From positions 21,346,001-21,410,000 of the forward strand of contig CM044877.1 in NCBI GenBank assembly GCA_024500155.1: a stretch of 64,000 nt of DNA, given 5' to 3'. Origin of the DNA: Chenopodium formosanum (lineage: Eukaryota; Streptophyta; Magnoliopsida; Caryophyllales; Amaranthaceae). The position numbers were made by a program, and so were the translations under genes. This document shows positions 46,314 through 58,159 of this stretch, piece by piece; within the stretch, counting starts at the first letter, position 1; every line of letters begins with the position of its first letter. The notes beneath the pieces were generated by a model, which saw only the letters and a program-made list of their open reading frames with translations, was not told where the DNA came from and ran no database searches.

Positions 46314-46734
46314 ATTGTATGTACAACATTTATTTCATTAAATTAAACTAGACTTGAGAAGTTGGGTGAAGCTTGGAAAAGAGGTATTTTGTTGTTGCTT
46401 ATATATATAATGATAATGCATACATCTTACAAATACAACATGAGAACTTATTTGAAAGCACTATAACCATGCATAAAGCTTACAAATATGTGATCTGCAT
46501 TGTACAAGAAGTCAACTTGATGAGTTAAAAGTAGCGCAATTTTGTCTTTCAGAGCTCCCCTTACACAATCCTGCGAACATTAATAAGTTCTTCTGAAGCT
46601 AGATACTCAAATGCATACAGTCAAAATCAATAACAACTTTACCAAGTTAAAGCATGTATACATAACACAATCTAATCTAAAAGCCAACTCTTATTAAGAA
46701 TAATAATTTCATCATATATTTATTTGACAGAATT

Positions 46735-46870
46735 GAACTTGAATATATCTGAACCAATATGTGTATACAGCGATGTAAACATCATCTAGAAGATACACAT
46801 CATCATCCTGAAAGATTTCTCTAGCAAGTTGGATCCTTTGCTTCCGGCCACCATTGAGGTTGATCTCACT
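46735..46870 (-). pseudogene. ABCC (MRP-type) transporter fragment, signature and Walker B region
   Basis: The minus strand reads INLNGGRKQRIQLAREIF, then DDDVYLLDDVYIAVYT. It corresponds to the ABC signature (family form NLSGGQKQRIQLAR) followed by Walker B (YLLDDPFSAVDA) of the first nucleotide-binding domain of plant ABCC transporters. Changes in the signature (S to N, Q to R) and loss of the D-loop residues show decay. Only about 40 codons remain, with no flanking domain. Confidence 0.8.
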
Positions 46871-46879
46871 CTCTCTAAC

Positions 46880-47214
46880 ATAGTGAATAATGTTCTAATT
46901 TTGCTTTTGCTTAGAACGTAGTAAATACTTTATTTTATAATTTTGCTTAGAACATAGTGAAATATTTTAGAACATAGTTATGATCTAACTTTGCTTTTGC
47001 TTAGAACATAGTGAACTACTTTAGAACATAAAGGGTAAAGTTTATAACATAGTTAACTATTTTAGAACATAAAAGGATAAAGTTTAGAACATAGTGAACT
47101 ATTTTAGAAATAAAGGATATAGTTTAGAACATAGAGAGTAAAATCATAGAGAGAAAACTTTAGAGCATAGAAGGAAAACTTTAGAACATGGTGAATTACA
47201 ATATGTTCTAAAAG

Positions 47215-47250
<36 letters not shown>
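46880..47250. repeat. Second TTTAGAACATA block ending in a long A tract
   Basis: Units such as GTGAACTATTTTAGAACATA recur about ten times, followed by a run of about 38 A bases (47213-47250). The A tract could be a retroposition tail or slippage. Confidence 0.75.
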
Positions 47251-47255
<5 letters not shown>

Positions 47256-48020
47256 AGGCTGCCATGAAGCAATCAGGGAAAAATTAGCGTTCATGGCACC
47301 CCCACAAAGGCCTAATAGGTCCAATAGGGACCTTTTACACTACAGAAAATAAAAGACTAAAAGTAAAAGACAGTAATAAAACAAACCAAGCAACAACATT
47401 TCTAGACAAAAGGGGGTCTAAAGTAGACTCGGAAAGTACAACCGTAACCTGATTAGTTGTTCTAAGGTCGTACAAAGAAGGTAGCTTACTATTGAAACCA
47501 AGGTAGACATGTGCATTATTCAAGCTATTCCATCCACTTTAAAAGGTTAGAACACAAGCCATGCATAAGTTTTGTAGAGCATACTTGTGTGTTAGTTCTA
47601 ATTATATCCATTGTCAGATTCTTTCTGCTTCAAAGAATTTCTTGTAAATCCACTATGCTTGTGTTCTAATTAATTTTTCTCTCCTCATCAAACACAAACC
47701 AAGCAAGTTCAATTGACAATGTACCTAGAAAATTGACAGATTTTGCAATAATCTATACAAAGCGAAATTGGCAAAAATAACAGAATTCTACAAAATATAT
47801 AACATCAGACTGAATCAATCTATAACCCTTATAAAAGCCCCAAGCACCAAGACTGTAGCAATTTTATTGTTCCTTATGAACAGGAAATTGACGGTTTTGC
47901 CCTCCCCTGCCCTTAGCACCCTACCCTGATTGACCGAATTGACCAGGGCTATTTTCGTCTTTCTGTTTTTTGCATTCTAGCTGTTACTTGTATGTTAGAC
48001 GCGTCGTTTCTTGGTGTACA
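47251..48020. other. Spacer without recognised gene
   Basis: No domain is seen on either strand. Sequence near 47890-48020 is likely the promoter or leader of the next fragment. Confidence 0.4.
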
Positions 48021-48214
48021 TTTGTCTGCTCTTTCTTTATTCACTTTCTCTCTCCTCAATTGAATCCTCATCGTGATTGAGTTTTGATCATCAGGGTTTC
48101 AATTAATTGTGAAATTCGGATTTATTTCTTGGTTGTGAGGATAGATCATTGTGAATTTAGGGTTTTCTTGGGAATTTGGGTGAAAATTTGAGAGAATTTT
48201 GTTGAGTGAAGAGG

Positions 48215-48468
48215 ATGGGGAGTACAGAAGGATTGTTGAAGCAACTTGGAGTGACGAAGCCGATTTCTATGGCGGGACCTTCTACTGTTGATTTGCGGAA
48301 GACTCGGAAATTGGAGAAGGTTTGTTGATTTGATTCTTGAATTTTTAGTTTTAATTAGGGATTCTTGTTTATCGTAATTGATTGTTGTTGATCGCTCAAT
48401 TTGGAATTTCAGTTTTTGGTTGATTCTGGTTTGTATGAAAGCGATGACGAGGAGGCGAAGAGGGAAGC
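48215..48468 (+). pseudogene. Poly(A) polymerase N-terminus (first two coding exons), truncated
   Basis: ATG at 48215 opens MGSTEGLLKQLGVTKPISM, continuing AGPSTVDLRKTRKLEK to a donor AAG|GTTTGT at 48319. After a 93-bp intron the acceptor TTTCAG leads to FLVDSGLYESDDEEAKRE, ending at GC|GTAACT (48468). It matches the N-terminus of plant nuclear poly(A) polymerases (PAPS family), whose form is GITKPISLAGP...LEKYLxxxGLYES. The next exon, with the catalytic nucleotidyltransferase motif, is absent; the sequence downstream is unrelated. Two intact splice sites and an open frame mean a chimeric transcript could be made. Confidence 0.8.
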
Positions 48469-49600
48469 GTAACTCATTCTCTCTCTTTCGTTCCTGGTTA
48501 GCCGAGTCTTGTTTGCATTTTTTTTTTGTTCATTTTAATTTTCTCCCTTTTTTTTTCTTTTTTCTTTCTTAATCGTTCCTTTCTGATTTTGTAAGGGTGT
48601 TGCAGCGGTTAGTTCGATTGGGTCGTTTAATGGAGCTTGTGGTGCTGTAGCTTTGGGTCTGGTTGTTGCATGTTGTAAGGTGTGTGGATTTAAATTTGTA
48701 ATTCTCCCTGGTTTAATTGGTGTTTAGTAGCAGTGGTTTCATGTTCGGTTTCTTTTGTAGAGCTTGAAATGCTAACCCAGATGCTTCAAGAGGTTTGTGA
48801 GCTAATTTTTACTCAAACTCTTAAAAATCGTTGTTTGTTTTGGAACTGGTTTCTAATTTGTGCGTGTTTTCGTATTTAAATGCTACTTTTTGTGCTAATT
48901 TTTGTAGTACATTCCAATATATGTCTTGGGTCAGATTTTGAGGGCAGATTCAATCTTGGGCTTTTATGTACAGTTTTGGGTAATGTGTTTAGATGAATTG
49001 AGCTATTTTCAATTCACAGACCTTAGCCATTTTCGGGTGAATAGAACAATCTTGTGATTGGTGTGTCTTTAATCATGCTTGAAATTGATTTCTTAGGGCG
49101 TTTTATCAGCTACATGCTCATAGTATGCTTTTATCTGTCCATATCCATAATATCTACGTATAGCTTTGATGGATTCTAGAGATAATAGTGATATCCTAAT
49201 TTGGGCTAAAAGGGGAAATCTAAGACTACTAGAAAAACTAAAGAAAGCCTTCTCAAGCAAAGGAAGTTCAATTTGTGTCAATTTTTTTTTATTAGAATTG
49301 GCTTTTAGGATTTTAATTGATGAATTTTGATTTATGTTTGTGGGTTGGCAGAATCACCAGCATAATTCTTTGCAAAGAAGAAGAATATTGCTGGAGTTGA
49401 CAATTTAAGTCCCAAGCTCAATTTTTTTAAGCACATACTAAGGTTATTGTAGAAGAGTTATAAAGCTCACCGCGTAACTACTATTGGTCTTAATAACACC
49501 AAATTCTTCATGTGATTGAAGACCTATTAAACTAAATACAATTAATTAAGTGAGCAAAAAGTATTTGTGAAGGATTAACTATGATGTAGATGTAAGAGTA
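48469..49600. other. Intron-like and unassigned sequence after the poly(A) polymerase fragment
   Basis: The downstream acceptor-like TTGCAG near 48605 opens a short frame (AVSSIGSFNGACGAVALG) that is not poly(A) polymerase. The phrase CAAGCTCAATTTTTTTAAGCA near 49412 recurs, slightly altered, at 52131. Confidence 0.35.
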
Positions 49601-49609
49601 ACATATATA

Positions 49610-49701
49610 AATAATACAGACCATGCTTGCCGGCATCTGACAGCTTCTTGGCGAACACTCCTCTTTGGATCATCAAGAACCTTGGACAAAGCTATTAGCA
49701 C
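49610..49701 (-). pseudogene. MMS19-like C-terminal exon fragment
   Basis: On the minus strand, after an acceptor AATATAG at 49702, the frame reads VLIALSKVLDDPKRSVRQE and AVRCRQAW. This is the HEAT-repeat end of MMS19, a factor in cytosolic iron-sulfur protein assembly and DNA repair, where ALxKxLxDxKRxVRxEAV is conserved. The last residues after AW differ. Only one exon is present. Confidence 0.65.
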
Positions 49702-50939
49702 CTATATTATCAAACATGAAATCCAAAATCAACCAATTCCATCTCTTTGGCATTACATTGACTCAAAGGAAGGGTATTTCAGATAGTCTCAATTTACAAC
49801 TAATTGAACTTGCAAGTATCCTCTCTTTGTAGCTATCTTCAACTATGATTTCAATTCATGTAATTTTCAATGAACCTTTTTCAATGGTATGAAGCTTAGT
49901 ATACTACTCAGGAGATTTTTGGTTTGTAGATTTTAGGTATGAGAAACAAATTTAGAATGAGTAAAACCTTTACCTAGCGTTTGTTTTAGAAAATTTTCAA
50001 TTTCTAAACTCATATCTCAAATCACAAGGTATGAGGTTTAGAAACCCAAGGAGTTGGGTTGGTATAGCTCATACCAAACCTCTTAAGTACATTTTTGATG
50101 CTTTGAAAGTGAAGCGCTTATTTGAATTAATATTGTGAATTCGGCTTTAGCTTTAAGCACTAATTAGGAGTATACACTCTACTGTAATTGTATGACGGGT
50201 TTGATTTTCTGTGACAAAAATTGAGTTTAATAATGGTTTTATGCTCTCTTCTTTGCGAGGGCTTAGTAAGGGTGTGCTTTTCTCTGTTTTCAGAGGATAG
50301 TGAGGGTTTGCTTTAACTGTGGTTATACCACTGATGCACATAGCTCGTGCTGTGATTTGAGGATTCTATGTGATGATCAATCTGCTTTGGTTTCAGAGAC
50401 TTGTATGAAATTGTTCATTTTTTGTCGCTTATTGTTGTTTTAGCAGGTTATCACAAGTTTCATGATATTTATTTCAGTTATTCGACTTCGGGTTACCATA
50501 AGTTTATATGAGTTGGTGAAATTGGAGTATCTAATGTGTTGAAATTTGAACTTGTTGCTGCTCTTTTGATGTAACCTATTGGTGTATTTCTGTTGTATTC
50601 TTGCCATTGCAGTTTAAAAAAGCTCGTTTTCTGGTTGCTATTGGGTTATATATGTTCCAGGCAAATTTTTGGGTATTTTGCTACTATATAATTCTCAGCA
50701 GATGATAGAGTGTAATACATACCTTCAGCTGTTGTGTAATACTTTCTCTATAGTTTGAATCTAATACATAGTTTCTGTTGTGTAATGCTTTATCTGCGGT
50801 TAGAATGTAATACATACCATCTTTGTTATTTAATGCTTGCTTTAAATACTGCCCCTTACATGGAGTATTTTGAAGTCATATACGAGAACTATACTTTATT
50901 CAAGTTATGATGACTTACATCTGATTTTTTGGTTTCCAG

Positions 50940-51007
50940 AATAATCTTGAGGACATATTTAGTATTCTTCGATTTTTAAAGGTGGAGCCATGGGGAAATT
51001 GGGCATG
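50940..51007 (+). pseudogene. RAD5-like SNF2 ATPase exon fragment
   Basis: Between an acceptor (TTTCCAG) and a donor (ATG|GTAATC) lies NNLEDIFSILRFLKVEPWGN, then WAW. In RAD5-family SNF2 helicases the phrase after the GTPxQN motif is LEDLYSLLRFLRxEPWxxWAWW. A second exon (from 51164, after TTAAG) restores the next Trp but then diverges. RAD5 acts in post-replication repair. No other helicase motif is present. Confidence 0.7.
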
Positions 51008-51604
51008 GTAATCTTCTGCTCCGTTTCTTTTACATATTCGGAAGATTGTTATATGAAAGATAGCAGCTATTTGTTCATTAGTTTAGTGAGTTGATTAATG
51101 GAAAATTAAACCTTGTGTCTGCCTAATAAATTTCTTTTTATTTTATTTTTATTATTTTAAGGTTGGATTATGAGCTTCAGGAGCTAGGTGAGCTTATAAA
51201 CTATGCAAATTTATAAAAGAATGGAGAAAGAAAGAATAAGTTCATTTTTAAGAGGCTATTTCTAAAGTCAAATTGAGGATGAATGTAAAATACATTAAAT
51301 ATAATTACTACATAAGGTAAAATGGTGTAGGAGGCAGTTAGGATTAAACTAAGTTAAGTGTTCAAACTGTAAAATAGGAGGTAGATGGTGGAAAAGGTAA
51401 CAAAAAGCTGTGAGGAAAAGTGATAGGAAGGAGGAAAAAAGATAGGAAAGATGGAGAAATATGCTAGAGAGATACCAGAAAATGAAAAAGAAGGAAAAAT
51501 TGAAGAGAACTATAAGAAGAGTGATAGAAAGAGGTGGGAGTAGGATCAATTAGAAATTGACTTTATAAGTCAAACCTATAAGAGAGAGAGAGATAACAAT
51601 AAAA

Positions 51605-51860
51605 AAAACGATTTTTTCACCAAATGCCATTGACCTTTTGCAAAATTCACCAAGTACCCTCAAGTTTTTCAAAATTCATCAAATACCACCGACGTTTATT
51701 ATTATTCACACCGTGAGCTCAAAATACCCCCCGACGTTAGCAATAAAATTTAATTTACCAAATGCCCTAACTTTGTTAAATAATTCACCAAATGCCCTAA
51801 ATTTGTAAATAATTACACAAAATACCTCTATATTTTGAGGACAATACAGTCAGGAACTCA
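51605..51860 (+). repeat. MULE-MITE-related end
   Basis: CGATTTTTTCACCAAATGCC and repeated CACCAAATGCCCT words resemble the ends of the MITE at 33710-34222 and its inner repeats. No matching right end was found, so the copy is partial. Confidence 0.5.
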
Positions 51861-52381
51861 AGATTACACACCGAGGGCATGATGATTATTGCTCAGGACA
51901 ACCAAGCATACATTTTTTCATTTGATACCTCCTTGTACATAATTTTGGGTTCAGGTGCAGACACAAGAGATGAATTCACAGTTCTATGTACATATTGTAC
52001 ACTAATGTGTTATGCTTTTTTGTGTAGATCTTTTGTTATTTCCGCCTAGAGTGGGATAGTGATTTATCATGGTGGAGGCTGTATCATGAGATGATGAGAA
52101 ACCAGTAAGAAAAGCTGAACGATGTAAGTCGCAAGCTCAATTTTCGTAAGCACATACAGTAGTGATTTTATCCCCAATTTGAAGATCTGGGTTTTATTTT
52201 TCTAATGGGTTTATGTTTAGAATCTTTAGATGTTGATTGTTTACTCATATTTTGATTTTTAATGGTAAGGAAAATAATATTTTATAATTTTGATTTTTAA
52301 TGGTAATGTTTAGAATCTTTGTAATATGATTTAGCGTTTAAGATTTTCTATTTTTTTAGACGACTATCCATTCATAATCTA

Positions 52382-54390
52382 GGTTCTTGAAAATACAGTC
52401 ACTTTAGGGAGCAAAAGTAAGAGGAAAAGGATTGCTTCTTTGGAAGCCGTGATTATCAAATCTAGGATGTTAGTTGAAGCATGTGACATTGAAAGGGGTA
52501 TTATATTTTAGTCAGATAGTTTCTAAGTGAGAAACGACCACTATTTTTATTGCTTGCTATAATTAGTGTCCAATTCAAAAGTATTTGATAGTGCTTTCTT
52601 GTATTGAGTTAGTTTACAGTTTGTCTGCAATTTAGACATTGAAGGACTTTAATTTTATGAAGAGCGTGAATTTACTAAAAGCTGAAGTGCTTTCTTATTT
52701 TATCTATTGACCTTTAAGTTTTGAAAAGAGCTGAATCTGTTCACTTAGGACAATGTTCTTTATTTACATTCAACAGTTTTCATTTGATTTCAAGTTCAAG
52801 TGAAAATTTTATTATATAAAGTTAAACACTATTCTAATAGTCAATCAGTTTAGTGTAGGTTAACTTCTTAAGTACTCTCTGCTCTTTTTTCCGATCCTTC
52901 ACACCTTCAACCAGCACCTATATTCTGCATTCTGCTTACAGGATGTGATATCGAGGATCTCCATGAACTGAAGCCAACTAAAATCTGCGGGGTCCTCACT
53001 GATATATATGCATTTATGAAACCCTGAAGCTGTCTTTAGTAATTTTCTTTTTGCTAGATATTTTAGGTTCTTAAATGCTGCTAAAAACTAGAAAGTCATG
53101 TTTGATTTGTAGAAGTTGGGTCTCTTATATGAGTTCTATCTCTTTTTCCCATCATTTGCTCATTAGTTTTCATTTTAACTGGTATCTTATTTCCATCTTT
53201 CCCTCGTGACCTCTTGCTATGAATTAGTAATAGGGGAGCCAGGGAAGGCATTTTAATGATAGGGGTGGGGGAAATTTAAGTAGTTTCATCATGAGTCATT
53301 GTCTTTAATAAAAAGCTATTTAGTTAGAAAAAGAGCTCTATAAATAGAGCTAATGATAGAGAGGAGTCATGTTGAATATTGAGATGACTGATTAGTTTGT
53401 TGCTTTGGGAGAGTGCCAGTACACTTGAAAGATTGGCTAGGCTGTAATTAGCAGTAATTCAGTCATATCTAGCTTGCTCTTCACTATTAATCCTCTTATT
53501 CCCTTAATACATCATTTTAATCCATGATCATTCTTTCTTTCTTTTTATTTATTTTTCATTTTTTTAATGCCTGAATATGTTAATTCATAATGCTATTTTT
53601 ATTGTTAGCTGGTGTTTTATTTCTATTTTGATATAATTAATGGTCATATGGCTTTCACCTAAAATATCTGGTTTTGATTAATTGGAACTCTGGTCTGACT
53701 CTTTCAGTTTAATACTAAGGCAGCAATTGCAGCTCATTGCATCAAGCGGATCAATGACAATTATGACTTCAAATGCAACAGGTAGCTTGGGTAGAATCTA
53801 AAAGTTTAAATCTATTGAATTTATTCTGGACCTACTGAACTCGTACTGTAATGATTGGGTAGAGTGATCGATGGTGTGCTTATAAAATAACCATTATACA
53901 TATAAGAAGTTTTTTGTTTGGTGCAGACCAATTCTGTTTAAATTGAGAACCTGATAGGACATGCAATGACAGGGTGCTGGAGACTGCGGCAGTTAGCGTT
54001 GCTTTCCACCACAAGGTGGTCCTGAATTTGCTGTTTATATGCATGGTTCTTAAAGAGGGAATTAATGCTGATTTAGAAAAAGCTAAGTATACAATTCTCA
54101 AAAGCCATTCAACGTACTGTCAATCCTCTTTTAAAGGTGTCGTATCTCCTTTGCTTAAATACTTTTGTTTCACTAATTATGCATTCAATAATGGCAATGC
54201 AGTTACAGAGTTCTGGAAATTAAGAAAGCTTTAAACGGCACAACTTTCTGTTGTCAATTTAATAGACTTTTTTCACCTAATTATTTGGCAGGTGAGCCTG
54301 GTGAAAATTCTTCCAGGATTTCTTCAAACTGTCACAAGCAAATATTGAAGCAAGTATTGAGAGAACAACTAAAGCATGATTTATCGTAAG
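52382..54390 (+). pseudogene. Unrecognised multi-exon gene fragment
   Basis: Several exon-like frames lie between plausible splice sites: VTLGSKSKRKRIASLEAVI (near 52400), DIEDLHELKPTKICGVLTDI (near 52947), TKAAIAAHCIKRINDNYDFK (near 53712), and AAVSVAFHHKVVLNLLFIC (near 53979). All are on the plus strand and helix-rich. I do not recognise the family. It may be a further captured gene. The segment at 53505-53665 is repeated at 54595-54740. Confidence 0.35.
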
Positions 54391-56009
54391 AGTCGGATTT
54401 TGTAGCAATGAGTCATGCTTGCTTGGCATACAATCTAGAGCAGTGTCTGATAAGAAAATATACTACCTTGGTATAGGTAATGGGTGTTTAATTAAACAGT
54501 TCAGAAATGCAACTGGTTATTGATGTTTATTACAATAGAATAATGATGTCATATGTATATTTAACATGTTGCAAATATTGAATAATACTCCCTTAATACC
54601 TCATCATAATCCATGATCTTTCTTTCTTTTTATTTTTATTTTTTAAATGCCTGAATCTAATTCATAATGCTATTTTTATTGTTAGTTGATGTTTTATTTC
54701 TCTTTTGATATTATTAATGATCTTATGGTTTCTGTTTTAGTTTAATACCTTAATGAGGCTAAGTTAATCCTTAAGTAATTATTTTGGCCTATATTTGTTC
54801 ACAATTTTCATTAATTAAAGTTTAGTTTAACCTCATTAAAAAGATCAGTTTCCATTTTGAAATTAGTTTGCTATACTTTTAAAATCTGTTAAAAACAAGG
54901 GAACATAAAGAACGATAAAGGAAGGAGTTTATGAGAGGAGTGAGTAACACTTCAAGAGACCATAAGATTATAGGGTTTAGGGTTTAGGGTTTACTCATCT
55001 TTCCTTCCTTTGTTACCATATAAGGGGATCGAGCGCTCTCATTTTTTCCCTCCTTACCGAGTAATTCACCATATAAGGGGATCGAACGCTCTCATCTTTT
55101 CCCTCCGTAACATTACTTATTTCTTTTACTTATAATAAGTTATGTGTATTACTTCCCATCATTACTTAATTTGGTTTAATATACTCTAAAATGCTACATG
55201 TTAAGCAAAATCCGTATAATTTAAACACAATTATTTGACATTGCATTATAAATTGCTCCAATTTTAGTTGAAGCATTAGTTTTGTGCACTTATTTATTAA
55301 CTATAGCTAAAGTGATCATTATACATTGACCAATCAAAGCAAAGGAAAATCAACAATCAAAATGCGACCAATTACATTAACACATAAATAACGACTAATT
55401 ACACGCTAATCACGGAGGCGAAATCACCAAATATAAATTTAGCATAATATCATCCAAAAAAATCAATCACAAACACAAATTTTATAAATTAAGCATAACT
55501 CCTAATAAACGAGCAGATGAAATCGTAAATAAAAAAACAAAAAAAATCGAAAAAGTTGAAGGCAAAATTGATGAAATTAGGGGGAAAAATCAGGAAACAT
55601 CGCAATAGCTAGAAATAAATAAAATAAAATAAAATATAAACCCGCAAAAATCTGGAAAAAAAAAATCTGAAAAATTAATCGCAAAAATTGATGAATAACA
55701 TGAAATCAGGAAATAGAATGGATGAAAAAAAAAAATCGCAAACAACGAACAAAAAATCAGGGAAAATTGATGAATTCAACAAATAAAATCGGATAAAATC
55801 GAACAAAAAATACAAATCTAAAACAATTGATAAACTTACAATCATTTTCCAAAAGCTGAGAATTTTTTTGGTTAATCTGATGAAGTTTTGGCTGCCAAGA
55901 AGAGAGATGCAGGTAGCGTGAGGAGTAGTGTGAGGAGAGAGAAACAAAAGAACGTTGTTTTGTTTGAAAGGGAAAATTTAGATTGTACAAGATCCTAAAT
56001 TTTACATAA
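54391..56009. other. AT-rich spacer with small tandem features
   Basis: Three telomere-like TTTAGGG units lie at 54975-54995. The phrase ACCATATAAGGGGATCGARC with CGCTCTCATYTTTTCCCTCC is tandemly repeated (about 55015 and 55068). From 55490 to 55960 the minus strand looks leader-like (C/T-rich, then GTAAGTTT), resembling 41151-41290, with no coding domain seen. Confidence 0.5.
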
Positions 56010-56135
56010 ATGCCATTATTAAGATAAATTTGAGCGGTTAGATCAAAACTAATAAACGGTTGAGATTGGTTTATTATTATTATTATTATTTTATATATAA
56101 AGAAAGCCTCATGTAAGAACCCTCCTCTATATAAA
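56010..56135 (-). repeat. Interspersed repeat terminus (copy 2, inverted)
   Basis: The minus strand reads ATAGAGGAGGGTTCTTAC, CTTTATATATAAAA and AACCAATCTCAACCG, parallel to 43671-43770. Confidence 0.5.
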
Positions 56136-56237
56136 ATGATAATAATAATAATACAAAGCAGTATATAGCATTTATAGTACATAGCGATATTAGTAATGTA
56201 TAATAGACTCTCTCTTAAAAAAAAAAAAAGGGAGAAT

Positions 56238-57170
56238 ACTCCCTCCATTTTTTTTTAATTTGCATCATCTAGGATTACACAAAGTTTTAGGAGAATAATA
56301 TAATATTGTTGGTGGGTGAATAAATTATTATAAGATGGGGATCATGAAAGAGAAAGTATGTGAGAGATTTTTATTATTTTAGTGGAAAAAAAAAAACTGA
56401 TAAAATAAGTTGAGTGGAGTTTAAAGTAACAATGAGAAATGATAAAATATAATACTTTTTTTTTTAGGAAAATAAAATATAATACTTTACCAAATATAAA
56501 AGTGATGCATTTAAAAAAAAATACTTAGGGGCTGCCTCAAATGGGTGTAATGGGAGGGGAAAAAATACACCAGTAAAATTTCTGGAATTGTTTTTAGTAT
56601 GGATCAAGGGTAATTAATTAGTGGGGTAATAATTAATTACCCTTAAAAAGGGGTTAATAAGTACCCACCTCCCCCCTAGGGTAACAATCTCCCCCGTAAA
56701 AAAAATACTCTCCACTGTTATATTGTACCTTCCTTCTCCCCTGCTCATGCTATCTCCTTCACCTCCATATCACTCCGTCCAATTGAAGCTGTTGGCCGTC
56801 ATTATTGCCGCCCGATGGAAGCTGCTAGCCGCCACCATAACTCATCAATTCTGGCAAATTACGAACAAGTGTCATGAATTGAGCCATTGGTTGAAGAGAT
56901 AGTTGAAAAAAAGGTTAGGGCTTTTGATCTTTCAAGTGAAGCGATGCTTGTGGTGGTCTCAAATTTATCAAGGACATGATGGTTGCCGTCGTCCGTCGAT
57001 TGTCATGAAGTGGTTGTCTTTACCCCAGGATACTTGCCAAACCTTAGAAAATGAAATATTACTCTCTAGATATATTACCCCCTATTAATATATGGAATTC
57101 CAGGCATGCCCTAGTATAAATAAAAAAGTGATGTAAATAAAAAAAAATAAAAAAAAAAAAACCAGGGAGT
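56238..57170. mobile_element. Stowaway-like MITE, probably split by another small element
   Basis: The left end has CTCCCTCCATTTTTTTTTAA followed by TTGCATCATCTAGG; right-end-like sequence appears at 56490 and again at 57130-57170 (GTGATGTAAATAAA, ACCAGGGAGTA). Between them, 56530-57103 has weak inverted ends (AGGGGCTGCC and GGCATGCCCT) and may be a separate insertion. The ORF at 56903-57088 inside it has no recognisable domain. Confidence 0.35.
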
Positions 57171-57676
57171 ATTGCCTTTTGGAAAGTTGTAAACCTTATC
57201 CAAATCTTCTCCGACAAAATAATCTATAAATATTTCAAAAATTAAAAAAATATAAACATAAATTGTTAGAATAAACCACGTGTAAAATTAGAACCAATAA
57301 GAGAAGTTGGTTAGATGCGAAGTGTTGCTTTCGGCCTCACACGCATCACACTCGCAAATTCGCAATTGCAATGAAGAACCTTCAAGAATCTGGACCCCAC
57401 GTTTTTATCCACAACAACAACAGCCACGAGAATGTGAATGTGAACTCCCATATACTTCCAAATATTGCTGACGTGTCTTATCCACCCTTCCAGCTCATCC
57501 CATTAGACTCTCTTACATCCATATAAGACAATTCCAGCCGCCATTAACGACCAATGCCCCTTTTGTAATTTCATTTTTTTTTTTTTTTTGTAATATTTTG
57601 GAATAAATGTTAGAAAAAGAAATATAGTATAGGGACGGAGGGAATACGAGTTTACAATAATTTACATTAAGATGTT
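57171..57676. other. Intergenic stretch with no recognised gene
   Basis: The part 57290-57560 is of balanced composition with a TATA-like CCATATAAG and no following gene. A truncated Stowaway right half (AGGGACGGAGGGA) ends near 57645. Confidence 0.4.
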
Positions 57677-57768
57677 CTTCCTCCGTCTTTAAATTACATT
57701 TCTCTTTCTAGCATTTATTCCTCATATAATAGAGAGAAAGAGAAATGTAATTTAGGGACGGAGGGAGT
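57677..57768. mobile_element. Stowaway MITE
   Basis: Inverted arms CTTCCTCCGTCTTTAAATTA and, on the other side, TAATTTAGGGACGGAGGGAG enclose AAATG/CATTT and CTCTTTCT/AGAAAGAG pairs. The Stowaway CTCCCTCCGT terminus is clear. Confidence 0.75.
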
Positions 57769-57777
57769 TCCTATTTT

Positions 57778-57799
57778 TTATTATTATTATTATTATTAT

Positions 57800-57840
<41 letters not shown>
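57778..57840. repeat. (TTA)n and poly-T tract
   Basis: Eight TTA units followed by a T run of about 37 bases. Confidence 0.9.
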
Positions 57841-57841
<1 letters not shown>

Positions 57842-58159
57842 GGGAGGAAGTATCTACTTTGATAAGCTTTGGTGTTTTAGAGTCTAATTATGGTGTTAAT
57901 TATTTTTTTTTTATATATTTTTCCATAACTTTTATTTTACTGATAGTATATCAATAGACACAAAAATTAAAAATTTTGCGAGTAAAATAAATTAAGCAAA
58001 ATTATAAAGTAAGATTAGTTTGTCAACTTTACTCTTCAAATCTTGTTATATATACACTTTGTATATATTTTTTTATTAACTTCATTCTCACATTCGATTA
58101 TCCAATTAACTTTATTCAGACGGACATATAGAGCCAATATAAAGGTATGAATGTATGAT

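Noticed and set aside
48215..54390. One intact poly(A) polymerase gene
   Set aside because: Only the first two coding exons match; the nucleotidyltransferase and RNA-binding exons are absent and unrelated gene pieces follow.
54975..54995. Interstitial telomere or chromosome end
   Set aside because: There are only about three TTTAGGG units, too few to mean more than chance or a telo-box.
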